A stretch of DNA of 64,000 bases. Origin: Polyangia bacterium (GTDB lineage Bacteria > Myxococcota_A > Polyangia > Nannocystales > Nannocystaceae). The stretch's first letter is position 1, and each line of letters begins with the position of its first letter. The position numbers and the translations under genes were made by a program. A model generated the notes under the pieces. That model searched no databases and had not been told where the DNA came from. It was given only the letters and a program-made list of their open reading frames with translations. The stretch covers positions 141,279-205,278 of the forward strand of contig JAUHWG010000018.1 of NCBI GenBank assembly GCA_030424595.1, read 5' to 3'. Of this stretch, positions 1 to 8,939 are shown piece by piece.

Positions 1-152
1 TGAACGCGTGAACGCATGAAAGTGACCGCGCGTGAGGGGGCCCGCGCGTGAGGGTCCGTCGCTCGCAGCCTAGGGGGGGACGCCGAAGACCCCGGGGGAC
101 GCGGGCCGAGGGGAGGTCAGCGGCCTGGAGCGGGGGTTGTCGCCCCAGAACC

Positions 153-710
153 CTAGTCCTCGCCGTGGATGCTCAGGCCCGGGATCTCGACCCCGTAGAC
201 GACGACCGCGTAGATCAGGGGAGAGTCGCCGGTGGAGAGGACCGAGTGGCTGGTCCCCGGTCCCTGGAGGAGCTCGGCGCCAGCGACGGCGGAGACCCCG
301 TTGTCATCCCCGAGCTGACCGGCGAGGACGAGGACGCGCTCGTCGCCGCGGTGATGATGAAAGGGGAAGCGGAGCCCCGCGGCGACCCGGACAAAGCCGA
401 CATCGGCGCCAGCGACAGCGGCCCCGCCCTGGAGGTGCATGAGCTCGACGCCGGGGAGCAGCGTGGTCCAGCTCGCCGGGTCGGCGATGCTCTTGAGGAG
501 GGCCTGGGCCCGGTCGACGCCGACGTCGAGCATCGCCGCGAGGCGGTCGATGAAGGGCGCGAAGCGTTGCGCGGGACGATCGACGCTGGTCAAGAGTCGG
601 GCCCGCAGCGCCGCGGGGGGCCGGGCCCCGTCGAGGGCGAGGGCGAGGGCCTCCCAGGTCGGATCGTCGAACGTCGGGTCCGGCGGGTCGGTGGGATCGA
701 TCGGGGTCAT
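153..710 (-). CDS. ChrR-like cupin anti-sigma factor
   Basis: A 185-aa protein whose start overlaps the end of the upstream ECF sigma gene by 4 bp, so the two are translationally coupled and this is very probably its anti-sigma factor. The N-terminal ~85 residues fit the helical anti-sigma position. The C-terminal half is a cupin with an HHHRGDE motif followed by a TSH motif, the usual metal-ligand spacing of the ChrR cupin. Classical ChrR holds zinc in its anti-sigma domain through His and Cys residues. This protein has no Cys at all and no His in its first 90 residues, so it cannot use that zinc site. In characterised relatives ChrR keeps SigE inactive until singlet oxygen or peroxide stress; that signal is only an inference here. 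Confidence 0.8.
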   Translation of the reverse strand: MTPIDPTDPPDPTFDDPTWEALALALDGARPPAALRARLLTSVDRPAQRFAPFIDRLAAMLDVGVDRAQALLKSIADPASWTTLLPGVELMHLQGGAAVAGADVGFVRVAAGLRFPFHHHRGDERVLVLAGQLGDDNGVSAVAGAELLQGPGTSHSVLSTGDSPLIYAVVVYGVEIPGLSIHGED

Positions 711-1303
711 CGGGCCCCTCCTCGGTCAGCCTTCAGCGCGTCGCGGAGCCTGGCGAGCGCCGCTGCGGTCCGCGATTTGACGGTGCCGAGGGGGATCGCG
801 AGCTCCTCTGCGATTTCGGACATCGACAACCCGGCGAAGTAGCCGAGGTCTACCACTTGGCGGTGGGTCTCGGGGAGCTCGCGGAGGGCCCGTCGAACCT
901 CGGCGTACTCGCTGCGTCGCAAGGGATCGGGCGCGGTGTCCTGCGTCTGCGTGTGGCCCAAGCTGTTGAGCGCCTTGTAGCCGCGTTGACGGCGGCGAAG
1001 GCGATCGAGGGCGCGGGAGCGGAGGCGGACGAGGAGCCAGGTCAATGCGTTGCCTCGGTCGGGGTCGAAGGACTCGGCCCGTCGCCAGGCCTCGAGGAGG
1101 ACATCGTGGACCAAGTCCTCGGCGGCGGAGGTCGTGCCGAGGAAGCGCCTCGCGGTCGCGAGGAGCCGAGCTGCGTGGCGATCGTAGAGCTCGGCGAGGG
1201 CGCTGCGGTCGCCGCCGGCCATCGCCTGCACAAGCTGCGCGTCACTCAGCGCCGGCACCTCGCTCAGGCCCTCGCTCACGTCGTCGCTCACGTCGTCGCT
1301 CAC
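707..1303 (-). CDS. ECF-family RNA polymerase sigma factor
   Basis: A 198-aa sigma-70 family regulator of the extracytoplasmic-function type. Region 2 is recognisable (LYDRHAARLLATARRF, then DLVHDVLLEAWRRAESFD). Region 4 has the HTH in LSMSEIAEELAIPLGTVKSR. There is no region 1 or 3. The GTG at 1303 is chosen because a GAGG lies about 9 nt upstream and translation further upstream looks non-coding; the frame stays open to 1405. The first codons are a 12-bp tandem repeat (three GTGAGCGACGAC-like units), which offers several possible GTG starts. It is coupled to the downstream cupin anti-sigma gene, as in SigE-ChrR pairs. Confidence 0.88.
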   Translation of the reverse strand: MSDDVSDDVSEGLSEVPALSDAQLVQAMAGGDRSALAELYDRHAARLLATARRFLGTTSAAEDLVHDVLLEAWRRAESFDPDRGNALTWLLVRLRSRALDRLRRRQRGYKALNSLGHTQTQDTAPDPLRRSEYAEVRRALRELPETHRQVVDLGYFAGLSMSEIAEELAIPLGTVKSRTAAALARLRDALKADRGGAR

Positions 1304-1595
1304 GTCAACTCGCCTCAAGGAAGGTCGTCCCCCCTGCCATCCGTAGCACGGAAATCCAGGCCAGCCGCGCCCGAAGGGGCTCGGAGATGAGGTCGCGAGG
1401 AGCACTTCGGGGGTACTACGGGCAGGGGTGTCGGTTGGATCACCCAGATAGGCCCGTGTGATCGAATACCGACCAGGCTCTCCGAGAGGTGCGCCTGCGC
1501 GCGTGTCCCCTCAAGGTCGCGCATACGCCTTGCATCTACCGGGGAACAAACGCCTCTGATAGGCTCAAACTCGGTTGAACGAGGAAGAAGACCTT

Positions 1596-3098
1596 ATGCA
1601 GACTTATTTTGTTCGAGGAGCTGTAGTTCGAGGATCCGTGGTCGGCCTGGCCCTGGTCCTCGCGGCCTGTAGCGGTGATGACAGCAGTCGCGATGACGCT
1701 GGAGGGTCGGCGACCGTGGGGACCTCTGTGACGATGACCGACGCGACCGCCTCGGGCGCGAGCGCTAGCGAGAGCGCCGGCGAGAGCGTCACCGAAGGCG
1801 GGAGCGACAGCGAGAGCGCCGGCACGAGCACGAGCACGACCGGCGAGAGCGAAGGGACGACCGACGCGAGCGAGAGCGACAGCGACGGGACGACGACGAC
1901 GACGACCGGCGTCACGGCGAGCGACAGCGACTCGGAGAGCGACAGCGACAGCGACGGCACCAGCACCGGCGAGCCCGTCGACGAGTGTGAGGACGAGCTG
2001 GCCGAGATCGACGCGAAGGAGCCCTACATCTGGATCTCCAACACGCTCGGCGGCACGGTCACCAAGATCAACACCGAGACCGCCGTGATCGGCGGTCGCT
2101 ACCGGACCAACTCGGCGACCGCCTACCAGCCGTCGCGGACGACGGTGAACGACCTCGGCGACATGCTCGTCGCCCACCGCGAGAGCCCCGGCGGAGTGAC
2201 CAAGATCGCCGGCCACGCCTCGCGCTGCGTCGACAGCAACAACAACGGGACGATCGACACCTCGACCGGCTTTGACGATGTCCGCGCGTGGGACGAGGAC
2301 GAGTGCACGATCTGGCACCAGGAGACCCCCGGCGGGGCGGGTCCGCGGGCTGTCGCCTGGGAGCCGAGCCCCTTCAACAAGGACACCTGCGAGTTCGACA
2401 ACCCGAACCCGCGGGTCTGGGTCGCCTACCGTCCCGCGGCCGGCGTCGGCCGGGTGCTCCGCCTCGACGGCGCGACCGGGGCGATCCTCGACACGGTCGA
2501 CACCGACATCGGCGGCGGGCTCCCCTACGGCGGCGCCGTCGATGTTGAGGGGGACTTCTGGTACACCGCGCGCAGCGGCCCTTTCCTCTTCCACATCGAC
2601 TCCGACACCCTCGCGGTCGAGCGCTTCACCACGCCGAACAACCCCTACGGCGTCGCGATCGACAGCTACGGAAACCCCTTCCTCGCCGACTACCACCAGG
2701 GCGCGGGGGTCGACGCGATCACCCGCTTCAACGTCGAGACCCAGTCGTTTGAGCAGATCATCGGCGTCGCCGGTCGCCACCGCGGGATCCAGATCGACAC
2801 CAAGGGGATCGCCTGGGCCGCGGGCAACTCGCCGTGCCGCCTCGTGAAGGCCGACACCGAGAACAATACGATCCTCGACGACGCGATCGCGCTGCCGGGC
2901 TGTCAGGATCCGGTCGGCGTCAGCATCGATCAGGAGGGCGACGTCTGGGTCGTCGACCGCGGCTCGAGCATCGCCCTGGAGATCGACCCCGAGACCCACG
3001 AGGTCAAGAACACGGTGACGGGCCTGATCGGCTCCTACACCTACTCGGACATGACGGGGAACTCCCTCGGCCTGGTCCAGGGCCCGAAGCCGGGCTGA
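1596..3098 (+). CDS. Beta-propeller (NHL/Vgb-like) lipoprotein
   Basis: A 500-aa exported lipoprotein with a lipobox ending in Cys25 (LVLAACSGDD). Residues ~27-130 are a Ser/Thr/Asp/Glu-rich disordered linker. A beta-propeller follows, with repeats such as NTLGGTVTKIN, GGAVDVEGDFWYTAR, GVAIDSYGNPFLADY, GIQIDTKGIAWAAG and GVSIDQEGDVWVVDR, resembling NHL or virginiamycin-B-lyase propellers. The ATG at 1596 is preferred over one at 1575 because GAGGAAG precedes it at good spacing and the signal peptide then starts cleanly. It is divergent from the sigma gene across ~290 bp. Ligand and function are unknown; surface display is inferred from the lipobox. Confidence 0.8.
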   Translation: MQTYFVRGAVVRGSVVGLALVLAACSGDDSSRDDAGGSATVGTSVTMTDATASGASASESAGESVTEGGSDSESAGTSTSTTGESEGTTDASESDSDGTTTTTTGVTASDSDSESDSDSDGTSTGEPVDECEDELAEIDAKEPYIWISNTLGGTVTKINTETAVIGGRYRTNSATAYQPSRTTVNDLGDMLVAHRESPGGVTKIAGHASRCVDSNNNGTIDTSTGFDDVRAWDEDECTIWHQETPGGAGPRAVAWEPSPFNKDTCEFDNPNPRVWVAYRPAAGVGRVLRLDGATGAILDTVDTDIGGGLPYGGAVDVEGDFWYTARSGPFLFHIDSDTLAVERFTTPNNPYGVAIDSYGNPFLADYHQGAGVDAITRFNVETQSFEQIIGVAGRHRGIQIDTKGIAWAAGNSPCRLVKADTENNTILDDAIALPGCQDPVGVSIDQEGDVWVVDRGSSIALEIDPETHEVKNTVTGLIGSYTYSDMTGNSLGLVQGPKPG

Positions 3099-3100
3099 GC

Positions 3101-3140
3101 TGGGCTGGGCTGGGCTGGGCTGGGCTGGGCTGGGCTGGGC
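3101..3140. repeat. Pentanucleotide tract (TGGGC)x8
   Basis: Eight uninterrupted TGGGC copies begin 2 nt after the stop codon of the propeller lipoprotein. It is a simple-sequence tract prone to slippage, located in the 3' untranslated region, so length changes should not affect the protein. Confidence 0.95.
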
Positions 3141-3221
3141 CGGGTCCTCCCGCGACAGCGAACGATCGATGGGTGGCCGAGGCCGCCCCTCGGCGTTCTC
3201 GGGCTCGGCGAGAGGCCCGTG

Positions 3222-3261
3222 GCGGAGTACTCCGCTCGTCTCGGCGGAGTACTCCGCCGAG
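3222..3261. promoter_or_regulatory. Two nested palindromes sharing a GCGGAGTACTCCGC core
   Basis: The 14-bp perfect palindrome GCGGAGTACTCCGC at 3222-3235 is followed at 3240-3261 by a 22-bp perfect palindrome built on the same core. The pair lies between the convergent lipoprotein and GNAT genes. It could be a hairpin terminator without a T tract, or a double dyad binding site. The sequence does not decide between these. Confidence 0.5.
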
Positions 3262-3383
3262 CACCCGCCCGCGCCGGCCTGCGGCGACGGTGGTCGAGGA
3301 CGGAGAGCCGCGTCGTGTCCACGCCGAGTGGAGCGACGATCGCCGGACGCGAGCGCGGGGCGGCTGCGGGCGGCTGCGGGCGG

Positions 3384-4172
3384 CTAGCCGAGGAACATCG
3401 GGAAGCGGGCGACCGTGCTAAAGCCGAGGCGCGTCAGGATCGGCGCGGAGGTCTTCGCCATCGCGTAGGAGGTCGCGAGGTGGATCCCGCGGGCGGCCGC
3501 GTCGGCGAGGCGGGCGGAGACTAGCGACCGGTAGGCGCCGCGACCTCGCGCGTGCGGGAGGACGACCGCGCCGACGAGGAAGACGGAGCGCTCGAAGATC
3601 ACCGCCGCGGCGCCGCCGACCGCCTCGCCGTCGACCTCGGCGAGGTAAAAGAGGTGGCGATCCGAGGCGCGCAGGGCCTGGCGGTGGTAGTCGGCGAAGG
3701 GGCCCGGCGCGACGCCCCAGCCTGAGGCCATCAGCGACGAGTAGAGGTCGACGGTCCCAGCGTCGACCGGAACGACCCTGGCCTCTCCGGCACTGGGCGC
3801 GCCGTCGACGGGGACGCAGCTCCTGGCGACCGCGAGGGTCTCGCTGCGCACGAGGCCGCGCCGGGCCAGCCGCTCGCTCAGGTCGGCGGGGCGCGAGCTG
3901 GGGATCACCGACCAGCGGAAGCGGAGGCCGCGTCGGCGGTAGTCGGCGATCGTCGCGTCGATCACGGCGTCCGCCTCGTCGTCCCCCAGGGCCGCGTAGG
4001 CGACCTCGTTCAGGCCGCCGTCGCGGATGCTCGGGGTGATGATCTGCCACCAGCCGGGGCGTTCGATCACCTCCATGCCCGGGAGCTCGACGTGGGCGCC
4101 GCGGGGGACGACGAAGAGCTCATGGGCGAGGGCGTCGGCGCTCCATCCTTCGAGCATCGGTGCCGTGGTCAT
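3384..4172 (-). CDS. GNAT-family acetyltransferase
   Basis: A predicted acyl-CoA-dependent N-acetyltransferase of 262 aa. The C-terminal ~110 residues carry the GNAT fold signature: strand FYLAEVDGEAVGGAAAVIFE, then VGAVVLPHARGRGAYRSLV with the acetyl-CoA pyrophosphate-binding RGRGAY loop, then a final LTRLGFSTVARFPMF strand. The N-terminal half is a second, more degenerate GNAT-like or unassigned domain. The start MTTAPMLEGW at 4172 is taken because the ~25 upstream in-frame residues look like translated spacer. Substrate unknown. It stands alone, convergent with the lipoprotein to its left. Confidence 0.8.
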   Translation of the reverse strand: MTTAPMLEGWSADALAHELFVVPRGAHVELPGMEVIERPGWWQIITPSIRDGGLNEVAYAALGDDEADAVIDATIADYRRRGLRFRWSVIPSSRPADLSERLARRGLVRSETLAVARSCVPVDGAPSAGEARVVPVDAGTVDLYSSLMASGWGVAPGPFADYHRQALRASDRHLFYLAEVDGEAVGGAAAVIFERSVFLVGAVVLPHARGRGAYRSLVSARLADAAARGIHLATSYAMAKTSAPILTRLGFSTVARFPMFLG

Positions 4173-4256
4173 GGTCCCTAGGTTACCGACTTTGGCGGGA
4201 CTCCCGGAGATGTGCCGCTGCGGTCGGGGAGCCGCGCTGAGGGGCACAGGGCCCCG

Positions 4257-5960
4257 CTAGAGCGGCTGGGCCCCGAGCTTGTCCAGGTGGGCGATGACCT
4301 CGTCTCGCTGGGTGTGGGCGAGGATCGCCAGGAGGTCGCCGGGCTTGGCCTGGGCGAGGGTCCGGTCGATGCTCTCGACCTCATCGTCGACGTCGATCAG
4401 GGCGGCCTGGGGGAGCCCCTCGTCGGCGAGGCCGCGGCGGAGGATCGCCGGGACCTCGCCGCGGGCCCGGCCGCGCAGGTGGGCCTTCTGGTCCCGCAAG
4501 AGCACCTCGTCGGGTTGGAGGCTGGCGAGGGAGCGGCTGAGCTCGCGCAGGTCGTCCTCGCTGCGATCCCCGGCCATGCCGAAGGCGACCGTCAGGCGGC
4601 CGCCCTTGCGCAGCGCCTGGAGCACCTCTCCCAGGGCGAGGATCCCGGCGTTGTTGTGGGCGAAGTCGAGGACGATCGTCACCCCGTTCAGGGAGTAGCA
4701 GTTGATCCGGCCGGGGTTCTCCTCGGCGGTCGAGCGGAAGGAGCGGAGGCCGTCGCAGATGGCCCGGTCGGGGATCCCGAGGCTGTGGGCGAGGGCGGCG
4801 ACCCCGAGGGCGTTGAGGAGGTTGTGACGGGCGGCTCCGCCGATCGTGCAGGGGATCGCCGGGACCTCGATGAGGGGCCGCTCGCCGAGGCAGTCCGCGC
4901 GGACGAGCTCGCCGTCGGCGACGAACCAGCCCTCACCGCCGCCGGCTATGTGGGCGCGGAGGGTCGGGTTGTCACGGCGGAGCGCGAACCACACGATCGG
5001 CGCTCGCAGGCGCGAGGTGTCGACCGTGCGCAGCGGCGCGGAGTCGGCCCCCATGACGACGCGCCCCTCGGCGTGGACGACCGAGCCGACGATCGCCTTC
5101 ACCTGGGCCATCGCCTCGAGGTCCGTGATCCCGTAGTCGCCGAGGTGATCGTCGGAGATGTTGGTGACCAGGGCCGCGTCGACGCGGTCCAGGACGAGGC
5201 CGCGGCGGAGGAGGCCGCCGCGGGCGATCTCGAGGGCGGCGAAGTCGACGTCTCGCCGGCGGAGGACCATCCGCGTCGCCCCGGGCCCCGTCCAGTCGCC
5301 GGGCTCGATCAGCGCCTCGTCGACGACGACCCCGTCGGTCGAGGTGTTGCCGACGCAGAACCCGGCGTGGCGGGCGATCCGGGCGAGGAGCCGGGTCGAG
5401 GTGGTCTTGCCGTTGGTCCCGGTGATCAGGGCGATCGGGACCCTGCCGAGCGAGTCCCAGGGGATCTCGGCGGGGCTCGGCAGCTGCTTCCTGGGCCAGG
5501 TCTTGCCGCGGATCCCCTGGCCGAGGGTGAGGGCGTCATCGTCGACGAGGTCGGGGACGCCGCGGGCCTGGGCCGCCTCGACCAGCGCGCGGAGCTCGGG
5601 CGAGCGGCGCTCGTCCTCCTCCTCTGCGCGGATGGCCTCGAGATCGGCGGTGATGCTGCTCTCGCTGATGTTGAGGGCGCGACGGATCGCGCGCTCGAGG
5701 AGGACCGCGGCGGCCTCGATCCGATCGACGGGGGAGGGGGCCGCGAGGCTGAGCCCCGGACCGCCGTCTGTGCGGGTATAGGGGCGCAGGAGGAGGTCGA
5801 CCGGCGCCCAGCCGAGGGCGCTGGAGAGGGCTCGGTGCTCGCGGAGGATCGCCTCGTCGAGCCCTTCCACCTCCCGCTCCGGCTCGACCTCGGCGACCGC
5901 GGCGGGGCCCGAGGTGAAGAGGTTGGGGCCGATCAGGGCGCGCGCGTAGATGTGGGTCAT
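4257..5960 (-). CDS. Mur-ligase-family protein of the cyanophycin cluster
   Basis: A 567-aa ATP-dependent ligase of the Mur family with P-loop GTNGKTTSTRLL, the central motif TNISDDHLGDYG, GGAARHNLLNALG and the C-terminal FAHNNAG region. Its N-terminus (RALIGPNLF) resembles the beginning of cyanophycin synthetase (RGPNLYAHFP), but the ATP-grasp domain is absent. It lies 111 nt downstream of cphA on the same strand, so it probably acts with it. It is not CphA2, which keeps ATP-grasp and loses Mur activity; this is the reverse arrangement. Possible roles are a helper ligase or a ligase for a related amino-acid polymer. Start chosen at MTHIYARAL. Confidence 0.78.
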   Translation of the reverse strand: MTHIYARALIGPNLFTSGPAAVAEVEPEREVEGLDEAILREHRALSSALGWAPVDLLLRPYTRTDGGPGLSLAAPSPVDRIEAAAVLLERAIRRALNISESSITADLEAIRAEEEDERRSPELRALVEAAQARGVPDLVDDDALTLGQGIRGKTWPRKQLPSPAEIPWDSLGRVPIALITGTNGKTTSTRLLARIARHAGFCVGNTSTDGVVVDEALIEPGDWTGPGATRMVLRRRDVDFAALEIARGGLLRRGLVLDRVDAALVTNISDDHLGDYGITDLEAMAQVKAIVGSVVHAEGRVVMGADSAPLRTVDTSRLRAPIVWFALRRDNPTLRAHIAGGGEGWFVADGELVRADCLGERPLIEVPAIPCTIGGAARHNLLNALGVAALAHSLGIPDRAICDGLRSFRSTAEENPGRINCYSLNGVTIVLDFAHNNAGILALGEVLQALRKGGRLTVAFGMAGDRSEDDLRELSRSLASLQPDEVLLRDQKAHLRGRARGEVPAILRRGLADEGLPQAALIDVDDEVESIDRTLAQAKPGDLLAILAHTQRDEVIAHLDKLGAQPL

Positions 5961-6071
5961 CCGCGCCCTCCCGAGACTCCCCGAGCGCCCCATCGCCGGG
6001 GGGCCCGAAGGGTGCAGCCGGGGTCGGCCGAGGGGGCTGGGGCGTCGAGCGCGGGCACGGTCACCCGGGTC

Positions 6072-8885
6072 CTAGTCGTCGCTCTCGCGGGCGATCCGGA
6101 CCCCGCGCTGATCCTCGATCACGGTCTCGCCGCTGCGCTTGCGCCGTCGTTCGCTGCGGCTGCTCTCGGCGTCCCCCTCGGGGTTCGCCAGGGAGCCGAC
6201 GGTCGAGAGCGCGGCCGGGGCTGAGCCTTGGCCGTGGCCACCGTCGTCGCGGAAGCGGCAGATCTGCTTCCAACAGCGCGAGATCTTGTCGCCGAAGATC
6301 AGCAGCAGATCGCCGGGCTCCGAGACGGAGAGGGCGCGCTCGACGGCCTGCTGCTCGTCGGTGACGACGGCGATCGCCTCGCGGGGGACCCCGTTGGCGA
6401 GGAGCTCGTCGCGGAGCATGTTCGGGACCTCGTCGCTCGCCCGCCCGCGGGTGTTGTCGTCGGCGCGGACGACGAAGCGGCTAAAGCCGGGGGCGGCGAT
6501 CCTGGCGATCTCGCGGATGTCCTCGTCGCGGCGATCGCCGGGGGCGGAGAGGACGACCGAGCGCCGGCCGCTGACGTCGAGCTTGCGGACCAGGTTGGTC
6601 ATCGCCTGGACGGCGGCGGGGTTGTGACCGTAGTCGAGGATCACCTTGAAGGGCAGCTCGTCGAAGACGTTGAGGCGGCCGGGGGCCTGGAAGTAGGTGG
6701 TGTCGAAGGTCCGCAGGCCCTGGCGGATGTTCTCGACCTTGACCTCCATCGCGTAGGCGATGAGCGCGGCGAACATCGCGTTGTTGACGTTGTGGCCGGC
6801 CTTGCCCTCCATCGTCGCCGGGATGAGGTGGGTCCACAGCAGCGGGATGTGGGTCCCGTGGTCGTAGATGGTGATCATGTCGCCGTTGATCCCCTCCTCC
6901 AAGACCGCCGCCAGGCCGCCGGCGCGGATGTGCTTGCGGACGAGATCGTGCTTCGGGTTCATCGTCACGTAGCCGATCCGCGCCGCCTCCGTGTAGTCGG
7001 CCATCCGCAGGCAGAGCTCGTCGTCGGCGTTGAGCACCGCGCAGTCGCGGGCGACCTCGACGACGATCCGCTTGAGCTCGGCGAGCCCCTCGACGGTGTC
7101 GATCCCGCCGAGGCCGAGGTGATCGGCGGCGACGTTGAGCACCGCGCCGACGTCACAGGAGCGGTAGCCCATGCCGGCGCGGAGGAGGCCGCCGCGGGCG
7201 GTCTCTAGGACCGCGAGGTCGACCCGCGGATCGCGGAGGACCATCCGCGCGGCGCCGGGGCCGGTCATGTCGCCGGCGACGGTCCGCTCGCCGTCGATGT
7301 AGACGCCGTCGGTTGAGGAGAGGCCGACCGTCGCGCCGGACATCTTGTGGATGTGGGCGACCATCCGCGAGACCGTGGTCTTGCCGTTGGTCCCGGTGAT
7401 CGCGGCGATCGGGATCCGCGTCGGCGAACCTGGCGGGAAGAGCATGTCCATCACCGGCCCGGCGACGTCGCGGGGGGTGCCCTCGGTCGGGGCGACGTGC
7501 ATGCGGAAGCCGGGCGCCGCGTTGACCTCACAGATCGCGCCGCCGATCTCGGCGAAGGAGCGGGAGATGTCGGGGCTGATGAAGTCGACGCCGGCGACGT
7601 CGAGGCCGATCGCGCTCGCGGCCCGGATCGCCATCTCCCGGTTGTCGGGGTGGATGACGTCGGTCTGGTCGATCGCCGTGCCGCCGGTGGAGAGGTTGCC
7701 GGTCGAGCGGAGGTAGAGGATCTCGCCGGGCGGGACGATGCTGTCGGGGGTGTAGCCGCTCAGCTCCAGGAGGCGCAGGGCCTGGTGGTCGAGGTCGATC
7801 CGGGTGAGCACCTTCTCGTGGCCGATCCCGCGGCGGGGGTCGGCGTTGACGAGGTCGATGAGCTCGGCGACCGAGTGCTCGCCGTCGCCGATGATGTGGC
7901 CGGGGACCCGCTTGGCGACCGCGACGAGCTCGCCGCCGATCACCAGGATCCGGTGGTCAAAGCCGGGGATGTAGGTCTCGATGATCACCGTCCGCGAGTG
8001 TTCGACGGCCTTGGCGAAGGCGACCTCGACCGCCTCCCGCGACTCGAGGCCGATCGACACGCCGCGGCCGTGGTTGGCGTCGAGCGGCTTGACGACGACC
8101 GGGTAGCCGAGCCGCTCGGCGGCCTGGACCGCCTTGGTGGGGCTGCGGACCAGCCGTTGCCGGGGGACGGGGAGGCCGAGGTCGCCCAGGATCTGGTTGG
8201 TCAGCTCCTTGTCGGAGGCGATCTCGACGCCGATGAAGCGGGTCTCCGAGGTGATCGTCGCCTGGATCCGCTTCTGGTAGCGGCCGTGCCCGAGCTGGAC
8301 CAGCGAGTAGTTGTTGAGGCGCAGCCAGGGGATGTCGCGGTCCTCAGCGGCGCGGACGAGGGCGGCGGTCGAGGGCCCGAACTGCCGGCGCTGGGCGTAG
8401 CTGATCAGCTCTTCCTTCTGCTCGACGAAGTTGAAGCCAGCACCGCCCGCGCCCTTGGGGCGGACGTTGTCGGGGAGGAGCGAGTGGAGGAGATCGAGCG
8501 CGAGCTCGCCTGCGGCCTCGCCGACCTGCTCCTCGTCGTACTCGTAGACGACGTAGTACTCGCCCTCGACGCCGGTCCCTCGGGTCTTACCAAAGCTGAC
8601 CGAAGCGCCAGCCAAGACCTGGAGCTCGATGGCGACGTGCTCCAGGACGTGGCCGAGCCAGGTGCCGCCGTCCTCGCGGAGGCGGCGGATAAAGCCGCCG
8701 GCGGAGTCGTAGGAGCAGGTGTGCTGCTCGAGGGTGGGGATCGCCTCCAGGAGCCCGTCGACAAAGCCGGGGATCTTCGCGCTCGGCCACTCCTCCAGGA
8801 CCCCGAGGTCGACCTTGAGCCGGATCACCGGGAAGTGGGCGTAGAGGTTGGGTCCACGGTAGATGCGACGCTCGAGGATCTTCAT
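6072..8885 (-). CDS. cphA: Cyanophycin synthetase
   Basis: A 937-aa enzyme polymerising Asp and Arg into multi-L-arginyl-poly-L-aspartate, a cytoplasmic nitrogen, carbon and energy store. The domain order is canonical. An N-terminal CphA domain begins MKILERRIYRGPNLYAHFP. A central ATP-grasp domain has VVVKPLDANHGRGVSIGL and later EVNAAPGFRMH. A C-terminal Mur-ligase domain has P-loop GTNGKTTVSRM, NVAADHLGLGG and LDYGHNPAA. The length fits the family (~870-940 aa). The Arg/Glu/Ser-rich last 60 residues are an extension. The cyanophycinase and isoaspartyl dipeptidase genes immediately upstream on the same strand support the call. Confidence 0.97.
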   Translation of the reverse strand: MKILERRIYRGPNLYAHFPVIRLKVDLGVLEEWPSAKIPGFVDGLLEAIPTLEQHTCSYDSAGGFIRRLREDGGTWLGHVLEHVAIELQVLAGASVSFGKTRGTGVEGEYYVVYEYDEEQVGEAAGELALDLLHSLLPDNVRPKGAGGAGFNFVEQKEELISYAQRRQFGPSTAALVRAAEDRDIPWLRLNNYSLVQLGHGRYQKRIQATITSETRFIGVEIASDKELTNQILGDLGLPVPRQRLVRSPTKAVQAAERLGYPVVVKPLDANHGRGVSIGLESREAVEVAFAKAVEHSRTVIIETYIPGFDHRILVIGGELVAVAKRVPGHIIGDGEHSVAELIDLVNADPRRGIGHEKVLTRIDLDHQALRLLELSGYTPDSIVPPGEILYLRSTGNLSTGGTAIDQTDVIHPDNREMAIRAASAIGLDVAGVDFISPDISRSFAEIGGAICEVNAAPGFRMHVAPTEGTPRDVAGPVMDMLFPPGSPTRIPIAAITGTNGKTTVSRMVAHIHKMSGATVGLSSTDGVYIDGERTVAGDMTGPGAARMVLRDPRVDLAVLETARGGLLRAGMGYRSCDVGAVLNVAADHLGLGGIDTVEGLAELKRIVVEVARDCAVLNADDELCLRMADYTEAARIGYVTMNPKHDLVRKHIRAGGLAAVLEEGINGDMITIYDHGTHIPLLWTHLIPATMEGKAGHNVNNAMFAALIAYAMEVKVENIRQGLRTFDTTYFQAPGRLNVFDELPFKVILDYGHNPAAVQAMTNLVRKLDVSGRRSVVLSAPGDRRDEDIREIARIAAPGFSRFVVRADDNTRGRASDEVPNMLRDELLANGVPREAIAVVTDEQQAVERALSVSEPGDLLLIFGDKISRCWKQICRFRDDGGHGQGSAPAALSTVGSLANPEGDAESSRSERRRKRSGETVIEDQRGVRIARESDD

Positions 8886-8939
8886 GGCGGGTCCTGCAGG
8901 GCAGGCTTGGCCTGGCCTTGGGGCGGTGGTGGCGATGAG

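Noticed and set aside
1536..2999. 487-codon minus-strand open frame opposite the propeller lipoprotein
   Set aside because: The plus-strand product has a lipobox, linker and propeller repeats; the minus-strand product is a compositional shadow.
4212..6224. 670-codon plus-strand open frame opposite the Mur-ligase gene
   Set aside because: It is antisense to a gene with clear Mur motifs, is composed of low-complexity Gly/Asp/Val/Arg residues typical of shadow frames in GC-rich DNA, and shows no domain.
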